Shown here: one piece after another, positions 38,304 to 46,448 of the stretch
Layout of the letters: every line of letters begins with the position of its first letter
Position numbering within the stretch: the stretch's first letter is position 1
Assembly (NCBI RefSeq): GCF_003344925.1
Contig: NZ_CP031188.1
Location: 2,339,001-2,403,000, forward strand
Direction: 5' to 3'
Source of the DNA: Flavobacterium arcticum
Lineage (GTDB): Bacteria; Bacteroidota; Bacteroidia; Flavobacteriales; Flavobacteriaceae
Length of the DNA stretch: 64,000 nucleotides
Notes under the pieces: generated by a model
The model's input: the letters and a program-made list of their open reading frames with translations, nothing else
What the model was told of the DNA's origin: nothing
Database searches by the model: none
Program-made: the position numbers and the translations under genes

Positions 38304-39134
38304 CTACTTCACAAGATAAATACCATCATCTTTAATTTCGATAAGCTTTTGCTTATACAGGCTACCTATAGCTTTTTTAAATGTTTTTTTACTCATTTTG
38401 AGTACCGTCTTTATATCTTCGGGATGGCTTTTATCGTTAAGGCGTAAAAAACCTCGACTGGCACGCAGCTCGTCTAGTATTTTTTCGGCATTAGGTTCTA
38501 CTCCTTCATAACCTTGCTTTTGCAGGCTTACATCTATTTTATTTTCGGGTCTAATAAGTTTAATGTAACCTTTCATTCTGTCACCGGTACGCAGGTCTTC
38601 ATATACTTCATCTTTGTACATTAAACCTTTATGCTTCTCATTAATAATCACATTAATGCCCATATCAGTAATATGCGAAATAATAAGATCGACCTCCTCA
38701 CCTTCTTCTACCGTGAGCTCTTCATTACTTAAAAATCTATTTATCTTACTTGTACCTACTAATCTATTGGTTTTCTCGTCAAGATACATATGTACTAAAT
38801 ATCGCTTACCTTCTTCCATTGGGCGTGCTTGCTCGCGGAAGGGTACAAACAAATCTTTCTCTAACCCAATATTAAGGAATGCACCAAAATTATTGATATA
38901 ACTTACACGTAATAACGCAAATTCATTCAAGTAAATATACGGTTCTAGCGTAGTCGCAACAGGACGTTCTTCCTGATCGAGATATACAAAAACAATAAGC
39001 TCTTCACCTATTTCAAATTCGTTAGGCACATATTTATTGGGTAGTAATATATCATCTTTACCATCTGTAAGGTATAGCCCTACTTGGGTATCGCGCACTA
39101 TTTTTAGTGTATTGTATTTTCCTATTTCAATCAT
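38304..39134 (-). CDS. CvfB-family S1-like RNA-binding protein
   Basis: 276 residues: three S1-like OB domains (first MIEIGKYNTLKIVRDTQVGL; second LRVSYINNFGAFLNIGLEKD; third ITDMGINVIINEKHKGLMY) and a C-terminal winged helix (LKMSKKTFKKAIGSLYKQKL). This is the full CvfB/YitL architecture, known in staphylococci as an RNA-binding virulence regulator. Cytoplasmic; the RNA targets here are unknown. Confidence 0.9.
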   Translation of the reverse strand: MIEIGKYNTLKIVRDTQVGLYLTDGKDDILLPNKYVPNEFEIGEELIVFVYLDQEERPVATTLEPYIYLNEFALLRVSYINNFGAFLNIGLEKDLFVPFREQARPMEEGKRYLVHMYLDEKTNRLVGTSKINRFLSNEELTVEEGEEVDLIISHITDMGINVIINEKHKGLMYKDEVYEDLRTGDRMKGYIKLIRPENKIDVSLQKQGYEGVEPNAEKILDELRASRGFLRLNDKSHPEDIKTVLKMSKKTFKKAIGSLYKQKLIEIKDDGIYLVK

Positions 39135-39145
39135 GAGTGTAATTT

Positions 39146-39760
39146 GTGGTGGTAAAGGTACGAAGATATAAATACAATAAAATTATTAGTTTTACAGGAA
39201 ATTATATAACAGTGGCAGAGATACAATATAAAGGATATTCAATAATCCTCAAAGATGAGATAGCACATATCAACGGTATTGACTCTTTGGAAAAGTATGA
39301 CATAATATATAGTGACGATTCTGAGTATGCACCTACCTCATTTATAGGTATTGTAGCTGAAACCATTGATTTTAAACGCACTATTGGAATTAGCGCTTCC
39401 ATGGGAGCAACAGGACTCCATGCAGACAGCTATATTATTTATGATGATAAAATTTTAATTTGCTGTTCTGACTATATCTTCTGCCTGCATTTAACATCTT
39501 TAGATTTGATATGGAAAATCAAAGCTGATGTAATTACTTGTTTTGGAATTTATATGGCTAATAAAACGATTATTATACATGGAGAACTTGAGATATCATG
39601 TATTGATATTAAAGGTGAGATTAAATGGCAAAAATCAGGTACCGACATTTTCGTAACAAATAATGGGAATACAGCTTTATATATTGAAGACAATTATATA
39701 TTCGCTGAAGACTGGAGCGAAAAAAAATATAAATTTGACTTAAAAGGTAACAGTGCTTAA
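39146..39760 (+). CDS. Protein of unknown function, beta-propeller-like repeats
   Basis: Up to 204 residues; no ATG is near the 5' end. The start could be GTG 39146 or, more likely, GTG 39212 (VAEIQYKGYSI), because the upstream part overlaps the likely cvfB promoter region. The C-terminal half has repeated strands (ILICCSDYIFCLHL, LIWKIKADVITCFGIYM, ISCIDIKGEIKWQ) like blades of a PQQ-type propeller. No signal peptide. Its stop overlaps that of the convergent menD by 4 bp. Function unknown. Confidence 0.6.
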   Translation: MVVKVRRYKYNKIISFTGNYITVAEIQYKGYSIILKDEIAHINGIDSLEKYDIIYSDDSEYAPTSFIGIVAETIDFKRTIGISASMGATGLHADSYIIYDDKILICCSDYIFCLHLTSLDLIWKIKADVITCFGIYMANKTIIIHGELEISCIDIKGEIKWQKSGTDIFVTNNGNTALYIEDNYIFAEDWSEKKYKFDLKGNSA

Positions 39761-41415
39761 ATAAGTTCCTTAAAATACTGCAATAATATCCTGTCGTTCT
39801 CCAGCATTGGGGTAAATACTTCGAGTAGTTGTGGTTTATTATTGGTTTGTATAACCTCTTGTAAACTAAGTTTCAATGTAGCTTCATCGGTTGCGGTATG
39901 ATATTCAAAACCATACATTTTAGCTAAATGTTCTGCGGTAAGGTTATGACTGGTTTCAAAATATGTATTGAATACAGGGGTTTCGTCATGACCCGGTAAT
40001 ATCCTGAAAATACCGCCACCACCATTATTAACAAGTATTATTTTAAAATTTTCAGGAATATAGTTATTCCACAAGGCATTGCTGTCGTATAAAAAGCTGA
40101 TATCGCCTGTAAGCATTATAGTTTCTTTACCACTTGCTACAGCTGCACCTATGGCTGTAGATGTACTACCATCTATACCACTTGTACCACGATTACAAAA
40201 TACTTCTATACTTGGTTTGATATTAAATAGCTGTGCATAGCGTATTGCCGAACTATTACTAATTTGTAACTGTGAATTATCGGGTAAAGTAGGTAATATA
40301 ATTTCAAATGCTTTAAAGTCAGAAAAAGGGATATTAGCCAAATACTCGTCATGCTTTTGCTTACGTACTACTTTTAAACCCTGAGCCTTTGCGTTATAAT
40401 CGCTTTCTACCGTTACCGATTGCGACAATAATCTACCAAGTAATTCACTAGGTTTTGCTCTAAAATGCTTTGTTAATGCTCCAAAAGTATCATAAGCCCG
40501 TAACTTATCAATATGCCAATGCTCTTGTGGTTTATACTTACGTAGCCAAGCTTTTACCCTTTTCGAAACAACCATACCACCAAAAGTAATCAGTATTTCT
40601 GGGCGGTATGCTTCAAAATCTTCTTGAGTAAATGGTGTAATAATCGTATCTATATTATTTAAAAAACTATCATGATGTAGGTTCGACGTAGATTCGGTCA
40701 TTACCACTACCGATGGGTCGGCAGCAAGTTGTTCTATAATTGCTGTATCAATAGTATCAGGGTTATTAACCCCTACTAGTATTAACTTCTTTTTGGCTCT
40801 GTTCCATAAAAAAACAGATGTTGTTATATCTTCTCTAAACTCTCTTTTCGCAACTACAGCATCGGCTATTACTGGCTCTACCGTTAGTTCTTTAACTGTT
40901 TCATATAAAGGTTCTTCAAAAGGAACATTAATATGCACAGGACCTTTATGGCGTGCAGAAGCTGTAATAGCAGCATCTATCTTTTTATCATTATCAATAG
41001 AAGCTCCTTCTATAAGGTTAGCGCTATATAGTATATGATTAGCATATACATTTTCCTGACGTATGGTTTGCCCATCGCCAATATCTATTTTATCATGCGG
41101 TCTATCTGCAGAGATAACAATAAATGGTATTTGGCTATAAAAAGCCTCTGCGACAGCAGGGTAATAATTAAGTAATGCCGAACCCGAGGTACATACTACC
41201 GCAACGGGTTTTTTGATCTGCTGCGCCATACCCATTGCAAAAAATGCAGCGCAACGCTCATCGGCTATACTATAACATGTAAAAGCAGGATTATTGGCAA
41301 AGCCAATAGTAAGGGGAGCATTTCGCGACCCTGGAGATATTACTATATTAGTGACTCCTTTAGCAAGGCAAATTTCGATGACACTTTGTGCTAAAGGTAT
41401 TTTAGGATAAATCAT
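39757..41415 (-). CDS. menD: SEPHCHC synthase (MenD), TPP-dependent
   Basis: 552 residues. MenD joins isochorismate and 2-oxoglutarate using thiamine diphosphate. N-terminal ISPGSRNAPLTIGFA, SADRPHDKIDIGDGQTIRQE, the NRGTSGIDGSTSTAIGAA segment and the TPP/Mg motif GDISFLYDSNALWN are diagnostic. It lies 2 kb from menB, separated by unrelated genes, and is probably transcribed with nothing else. No menF or menE is adjacent. Confidence 0.96.
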   Translation of the reverse strand: MIYPKIPLAQSVIEICLAKGVTNIVISPGSRNAPLTIGFANNPAFTCYSIADERCAAFFAMGMAQQIKKPVAVVCTSGSALLNYYPAVAEAFYSQIPFIVISADRPHDKIDIGDGQTIRQENVYANHILYSANLIEGASIDNDKKIDAAITASARHKGPVHINVPFEEPLYETVKELTVEPVIADAVVAKREFREDITTSVFLWNRAKKKLILVGVNNPDTIDTAIIEQLAADPSVVVMTESTSNLHHDSFLNNIDTIITPFTQEDFEAYRPEILITFGGMVVSKRVKAWLRKYKPQEHWHIDKLRAYDTFGALTKHFRAKPSELLGRLLSQSVTVESDYNAKAQGLKVVRKQKHDEYLANIPFSDFKAFEIILPTLPDNSQLQISNSSAIRYAQLFNIKPSIEVFCNRGTSGIDGSTSTAIGAAVASGKETIMLTGDISFLYDSNALWNNYIPENFKIILVNNGGGGIFRILPGHDETPVFNTYFETSHNLTAEHLAKMYGFEYHTATDEATLKLSLQEVIQTNNKPQLLEVFTPMLENDRILLQYFKELI

Positions 41416-41456
41416 ATTAAGTAGTCCAAAACCCTATATAGAGTTAAAAATGGTTT

Positions 41457-42056
41457 TTATTCTTTAATCCAGTTTACAATTTCAAGGTCTGTAGGTAGTG
41501 TTTTAGGGCTTATCACTTTCACTAATTCTCCACTCTCATTTATCAGGTATTTCTGGAAATTCCATTCTACCTCACTATCCTGTAACCCGTTTTTACTTTT
41601 CTGAGTAAGAAACTGATATATCGGTGCCATATCATCACCCTTTACCGATATTTTATCCATCATTGGGAAAGTAACCCCATAGTTTTTCTCACAAAAAGCC
41701 GCAATTTCTTCGTTAGTGCCCGGCTCTTGCCCCGCAAAGTTGTTAGCAGGAAAACCTATAATAACAAAATCGTTATCTTTATATTCTTTATATATCGCTT
41801 CTAAACCTTCATATTGCGGTGTAAGCCCACATTTTGAAGCAGTATTTACAATCATTACTTTTTTACCTTTTAGGGTAGCAAAGTCGAAATCTTTACCATA
41901 AAGGTCTTTTACTTTAAACTGATATATTGTTGATTTTGTCATAGGTTGAGTAGTTTCGGTTTCAGTAGTATTAGTATCTGCAACTTCATTTTTTGTTTTG
42001 TCTTGGCAACTTGCTAAAAGTACCAATCCTGATATAAGGAATACTATTTTCTTCAT
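41457..42056 (-). CDS. Glutathione peroxidase-family thiol peroxidase, lipoprotein
   Basis: 199 residues from ATG 42056 (MKKIVFLISGLVLLASC), chosen because it gives a lipoprotein signal with Cys17; an upstream ATG would add 30 unlikely residues. The mature part has the peroxidatic Cys76 (NTASKCGLTPQYEGL), Gln110 (ANNFAGQEPG) and Trp165-Asn166 (VEWNF). Cys122 (AAFCEKNYGVTFP) is at the resolving position of thioredoxin-dependent enzymes. Expected to reduce peroxides at the envelope; glutathione is probably not the donor. Confidence 0.92.
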   Translation of the reverse strand: MKKIVFLISGLVLLASCQDKTKNEVADTNTTETETTQPMTKSTIYQFKVKDLYGKDFDFATLKGKKVMIVNTASKCGLTPQYEGLEAIYKEYKDNDFVIIGFPANNFAGQEPGTNEEIAAFCEKNYGVTFPMMDKISVKGDDMAPIYQFLTQKSKNGLQDSEVEWNFQKYLINESGELVKVISPKTLPTDLEIVNWIKE

Positions 42057-42155
42057 CTTATTATTTTGGCATAAATTTACGCATTTTTGCGCAGTATTTC
42101 TGGCAAGCCCCATATTTAGCTTATATTTAACCATTGTTAATATCACATCTATATC

Positions 42156-42473
42156 ATGTTATTTTTTAGAACTATACTTACATTTATCAATAATAAGGAA
42201 TACCGCGATTTGCTCTATACTACCGCTATCGTACTATTTATTGGTACAATAGCTTATCATTTTATAGAGGGATGGAGTTATATTGACTCTTTATACTTCT
42301 CTGTCGTTACACTTACTACTATAGGCTTTGGCGATTTTGCTCCACAAACCGATTCTGGTAAACTGTTTACCGTATTTTATATTGTAATGGGCATAGGTGT
42401 AATACTTACATTTATTAATACATTACAAAACCATTATAACGAATCGAGAGAATCAAAAAAGAAGAAAAAATAA
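42156..42473 (+). CDS. Minimal two-helix potassium channel
   Basis: 105 residues: helix 1 about 20-37, pore helix, selectivity filter TTIGFGD at 54-60, helix 2 about 70-90, and a short basic tail ending in five Lys. TIGFGD is the K+-selective filter of TrkA-less Kcs/Kv-type pores; four copies would be needed. No RCK or sensor domain is present, so gating input is unclear. Divergent from the peroxidase gene, with a terminator immediately downstream. Confidence 0.9.
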   Translation: MLFFRTILTFINNKEYRDLLYTTAIVLFIGTIAYHFIEGWSYIDSLYFSVVTLTTIGFGDFAPQTDSGKLFTVFYIVMGIGVILTFINTLQNHYNESRESKKKKK

Positions 42474-42500
42474 GCCCCACAAACTGTGAGGCTATTTTAT
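42473..42500. terminator. Bidirectional terminator between K+ channel and ccsBA
   Basis: AGCCcCACA / TGTGaGGCT stem (42473-42481 / 42485-42493) with one mismatch and AAC loop. T-rich sequence follows in both directions. Confidence 0.7.
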
Positions 42501-45500
42501 TATTTTTTCAAATGTTTCTTATATTGTATAAAGGAGAAGATACCTAGTATAAATACGAGAAGTCCCATCCATAAAAAGTACATTGGTGTTCTTACCTCTC
42601 CACTAGCATATGAGTGTAAACCTGTAAGGTAGAAATTCACCCCAAAGTAGGTCATTAATATAGATGCAAATGCTAGTACACTAAAAAAGTTATACACCCA
42701 TGTACCACGTAATTTAGGTACAAAACGCATATGTATTACAAAAGCATATACCATAATACTTACTAATGCCCATGTTTCTTTTGGGTCCCAGCCCCAGTAG
42801 CGACCCCAACTCTCGTTAGCCCATTGCCCTCCAAGGAAGTTACCTATGGTAAGCATTACAAGCCCTACAGTAAGCGCCATTTCGTTAATATAGGTAAGCT
42901 CTTTTATAGTCAAGTCCATTTTTTGCTTGTTGTTTTTGTTGGTAAACAACATCAATATCAAAGCGACTAAACCGAGTATCATACCTAGCGTAAATGGACC
43001 ATAACTACCTACAATAACGGCAACGTGTATCATTAACCAATAGGAGTTTAATACAGGAACAAGATTACCAATTTCAGGATCAGTCCAGTTCCAGTGTGCT
43101 ACCATAAGTACCATAGCAGCTACAAAAGCAGTCGCAGCAACTGTAAGTTCTGACTTTCGTCCGAAAGCAAGACCAAAAAACATAGTTGCCCAACCTACAT
43201 ATATAACAGATTCATAAGCATTACTCCATGGTGCGTGACCTGAAATGTACCAACGCGCAATAAGACCTGCGGTATGAAGTGCAAATAATAAACCTATTAT
43301 AATATGGAAGGTTTTTACACCTGTAGTTACCCATTTTTGGGTATTAAATATTTTTACTATTACAAAAATAAACATCAATAAGCCCGCATACATGTACCAC
43401 GAAAACAGTTTTTTAAAGATATCATATTTATTATATAATATCTCAGCCTCAACCTTATCATCACTAGGCATTATCTTTCCACCATATTTATGCTGATAAT
43501 CGCTAAGTCCTTGAAGGAAACTATCCGAAAGCTCATAGTCATTATCTTTTGTTGCTTTAGATAACGATTGTAAGTAAACAGGTAATACATTTTTAATAGT
43601 ATCGAGCGTTGTTCCTTTATATTGATCTGCTTCTAAATAAGAAACCCATTTATTATTTTCATCATTCGGTATAGGGAATATTTTTAATATCTGACCTGTT
43701 AATGCTGAATATAGTAGATTTATCTTTCTATCTATATCCATAAAATCTTTTTGAAACTGATTAGGTACAGGTTCACGATATGCCTCATCTAAAATTCCTG
43801 ATAATTTGTAATTACCTTGACCATCAAAAAAATTGGCTAGAGCCGCATATTTCACTGTTTTGTCTAGCCCCGCAACCTTACGTAAACTATCGTTACCACG
43901 CTTCATGTAAATTATAGGAACGTTATACCATGCTTGGTCAAACATAGCCATAGACAAGAATACTTGGTCGGCATTCATATCTTTATAGGTATCGCTTTTA
44001 CTTACTTTACGCAATAACTCTGAAGAGAAAGTATTTACGGGTTTCATTCTACCTCCTGCATCTTGAATAATAACACGACCAAATTTAGCAGCGTGCTCTT
44101 CACTAACTTTATAATGTTGTATAAGTGAGTCTATTTGTTTTATAGAGGGTTGTTGTGAATGAGAATGTTCTTGCGAATATCCTGTAAAACCTAAGAAAAG
44201 TAATGATATAGTAAGTGCTGCTCTTTTGGCTTTTACTTTGTCTAATTTCTTTTTTAAATCATTAAAACGAGTGTTTTTATCAAACAATATTGCCATCAAT
44301 CCAAAGTACAAAAGGAAGTAACCTATATAAGTAATCCATGTTCCCCAAAAATCGTGATTTACAGAAAGTACTGTACCCTTTTCATCTGGATCAAAAGACG
44401 ATTGAAAAAAGCGATATCCTTTATAATCTAATACATGGTTCATATAAATATGAGCATCAAATGTTTTATTATCTTCATTATCAATAACAGTAGTTTTGCT
44501 CTCAAAAGAAGCATAACTTGACTCTGTTCCTGGATATTTTTTAGCAATAAAATCGTCTAATTTTATTGCAAAAGGTAGCTCATGTATTTTACTACCATAC
44601 ATAAGGGTATACTCTAAATCGCCAATTTTAAAAGCCTGCGGAATACCCATTTTACCTTTTTTCCCTAACAAGACTACTTCTTTCTCCTGCCCTTCTGATT
44701 TTACAGTAACTGTTAGAGCATTATCTTCTTTAGTTTTGTAATCGTTATTGGACTCGTATACTATTTTCCCTTTTATAGCAGGTTCAGGAAACACAAAACG
44801 TGTACCTGCCATACTATACAAAGAGCGCATCATTAAGGGTTGTACAGAGTCTTTTACAAATGCACCTTTAAACTGGTCTGCCATTCGCATAAAATCGCCT
44901 TCAAAGGGAGCTTTAATAGTATAATCTTTACCATCTGTAGTAATATTTATAGCACCATCTGTAGGCTTGTTTAATGCAAATAATATATTATGTATACTTT
45001 GAACCTCACCTCCTTTAAGGTAATGCTCATGCCTACCTCCATCGCCAGCTTCAACTAATTTTATATAGAATTGCCCCGCAGGATCTTCTTTTACAACCTC
45101 TTTAGCTCCTAATGTGAAATCTTTATAAGATATCTCAAACGGAATAGTATTAAACTCATCTGATACCGTGAAATTATTGTTAGCTACAGGTGATAGTAAT
45201 AATTGCTTTGTAAAAGTTTTACGGCGCATTTCGCCTTCATATTCGCCATCTACAAAAGCAGTAAGGTAGGTTCTATCAGAGTAAAAAACATTCTCGGTAG
45301 CTCCCTCTCTAATCGGCATCATACCCTCAAAACTAATATAACGTGTTACAAATGCACCTATAATAATAAGTATAAACGAAAGGTGTAACAATAATGTAGC
45401 CCACTTTTCTTTTTTATGAAGCTGATAACGTTTCATGTTACCAAAAAAGTTAATAACGAATATTAGCATTATAGCTTCGAACCACCATGCGTTATAAATA

Positions 45501-45628
45501 AATATTCGTGCAGTATCAGTATTATAAGCATCCTCTATAAACGTACCTATACCCATTGCTGCTGCAAAAACAATAAAAAGAGTAGCCATTAAACGTGTAG
45601 AAGAAAAGAAAGATATTATTTTATCCAT
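42500..45628 (-). CDS. Cytochrome c biogenesis protein, ResB/CcsB-CcsA fusion
   Basis: 1042 residues. The N-terminal half is ResB/CcsB-like (four helices; first MDKIISFFSSTRLMATLFIV; large periplasmic loop about 100-430). A second signal-like helix near 470-490 starts a second periplasmic region. The C-terminal 270 residues are CcsA with the haem-binding WGRYWGWDPKETW and HAPWSNAYESVIYVGWAT. The fused system II synthetase carries haem out and ligates it to apocytochrome c. Such fusions are known in Bacteroidota and epsilonproteobacteria. Confidence 0.93.
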   Translation of the reverse strand: MDKIISFFSSTRLMATLFIVFAAAMGIGTFIEDAYNTDTARIFIYNAWWFEAIMLIFVINFFGNMKRYQLHKKEKWATLLLHLSFILIIIGAFVTRYISFEGMMPIREGATENVFYSDRTYLTAFVDGEYEGEMRRKTFTKQLLLSPVANNNFTVSDEFNTIPFEISYKDFTLGAKEVVKEDPAGQFYIKLVEAGDGGRHEHYLKGGEVQSIHNILFALNKPTDGAINITTDGKDYTIKAPFEGDFMRMADQFKGAFVKDSVQPLMMRSLYSMAGTRFVFPEPAIKGKIVYESNNDYKTKEDNALTVTVKSEGQEKEVVLLGKKGKMGIPQAFKIGDLEYTLMYGSKIHELPFAIKLDDFIAKKYPGTESSYASFESKTTVIDNEDNKTFDAHIYMNHVLDYKGYRFFQSSFDPDEKGTVLSVNHDFWGTWITYIGYFLLYFGLMAILFDKNTRFNDLKKKLDKVKAKRAALTISLLFLGFTGYSQEHSHSQQPSIKQIDSLIQHYKVSEEHAAKFGRVIIQDAGGRMKPVNTFSSELLRKVSKSDTYKDMNADQVFLSMAMFDQAWYNVPIIYMKRGNDSLRKVAGLDKTVKYAALANFFDGQGNYKLSGILDEAYREPVPNQFQKDFMDIDRKINLLYSALTGQILKIFPIPNDENNKWVSYLEADQYKGTTLDTIKNVLPVYLQSLSKATKDNDYELSDSFLQGLSDYQHKYGGKIMPSDDKVEAEILYNKYDIFKKLFSWYMYAGLLMFIFVIVKIFNTQKWVTTGVKTFHIIIGLLFALHTAGLIARWYISGHAPWSNAYESVIYVGWATMFFGLAFGRKSELTVAATAFVAAMVLMVAHWNWTDPEIGNLVPVLNSYWLMIHVAVIVGSYGPFTLGMILGLVALILMLFTNKNNKQKMDLTIKELTYINEMALTVGLVMLTIGNFLGGQWANESWGRYWGWDPKETWALVSIMVYAFVIHMRFVPKLRGTWVYNFFSVLAFASILMTYFGVNFYLTGLHSYASGEVRTPMYFLWMGLLVFILGIFSFIQYKKHLKK

Positions 45629-45659
45629 GAGTAATTGGAACGATAGTTATAAATTCCTG

Positions 45660-45667
45660 CAAAAGTA
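45660..45667 (-). promoter_or_regulatory. Probable -7 box for ccsBA
   Basis: TACTTTTG on the minus strand fits TAnnTTTG, 31 bp before the start codon; no TTG at -33. Confidence 0.4.
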
Positions 45668-45813
45668 CTCAAAACTTCATTTTCATGGACTATTTAAATA
45701 CTTAAAAATTACCTAAAATGATCATCAAAGTATAGTTTGTTCGACTAAAAGAGAATTATACCGAATAAATAACTGATAATTATTCTTTTTTATGAATATC
45801 CGATAATGTGATA

Positions 45814-45821
45814 TATATTTG
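45814..45821 (+). promoter_or_regulatory. Probable -7 box for the secreted protein gene at 45842
   Basis: TATATTTG, 20 bp before the ATG; -33 TTG not found. Confidence 0.4.
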
Positions 45822-45841
45822 GCTTTTAATTTTCCTAAAAA

Positions 45842-46438
45842 ATGAGGCTTTTCATTTACTTACTTTTATGCTTGTTTACTTCTATGGCTGCTTACTCTCA
45901 AATAGAAGCCAAAACTAAAGATGGTAGAGAAGTTATACTAAACAAAAATGGCACTTGGATTTATACCGACAGTCTATGTAACTTTTTTACTCATACTAAG
46001 ACATATACTAATGGTAAGAGTGTAATATATGCTAATAACACTATTAAAGTTAAAGGCGAAGAAGGCAAAACAGGTTTAGAAATTATGTTGCTAAAAACAT
46101 CTCAATCTATAGTAATGAATATTACTATATTAGATAAAGATATATGGTGTGTAAATAAAGAAACAAGAGCCAATATCACCTTTACCGATGGTAGGAAAAT
46201 AGAACTTCAAAATATGGGGGAAGATAATTGCAGAGGTAATTTTTCTTGTTTTTTAGGCAATATTATGGGAAACAAAAAAGAGCTAGAGAAACTAAGCAAA
46301 AAACTAATTAAAAGTATTTCTATATCATATACAATAAATAATAGTGAAACATCCGTTACCAATACTGTAGAAACTTTTTTTAATACAGGAGAAGCATATA
46401 GAGTAAAAACCATAACCGAATGTCTTTCGGACAAATAA
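45842..46438 (+). CDS. Secreted protein of unknown function
   Basis: 198 residues. Signal peptide 1-19 (LLLCLFTSMAAYSQ), then AKTKDGREVILNKNGTWIYT, a short module seen at the start of many flavobacterial secreted proteins, and a beta-rich domain with MLLKTSQSIVMNITILDKDI and ANITFTDGRKIELQ. Three Cys residues lie in CVNKET and the DNCRGNFSCF segment. Function unknown. Ends 10 bp before the M1 peptidase gene, suggesting co-transcription. Confidence 0.7.
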   Translation: MRLFIYLLLCLFTSMAAYSQIEAKTKDGREVILNKNGTWIYTDSLCNFFTHTKTYTNGKSVIYANNTIKVKGEEGKTGLEIMLLKTSQSIVMNITILDKDIWCVNKETRANITFTDGRKIELQNMGEDNCRGNFSCFLGNIMGNKKELEKLSKKLIKSISISYTINNSETSVTNTVETFFNTGEAYRVKTITECLSDK

Positions 46439-46448
46439 TAATGAATCA

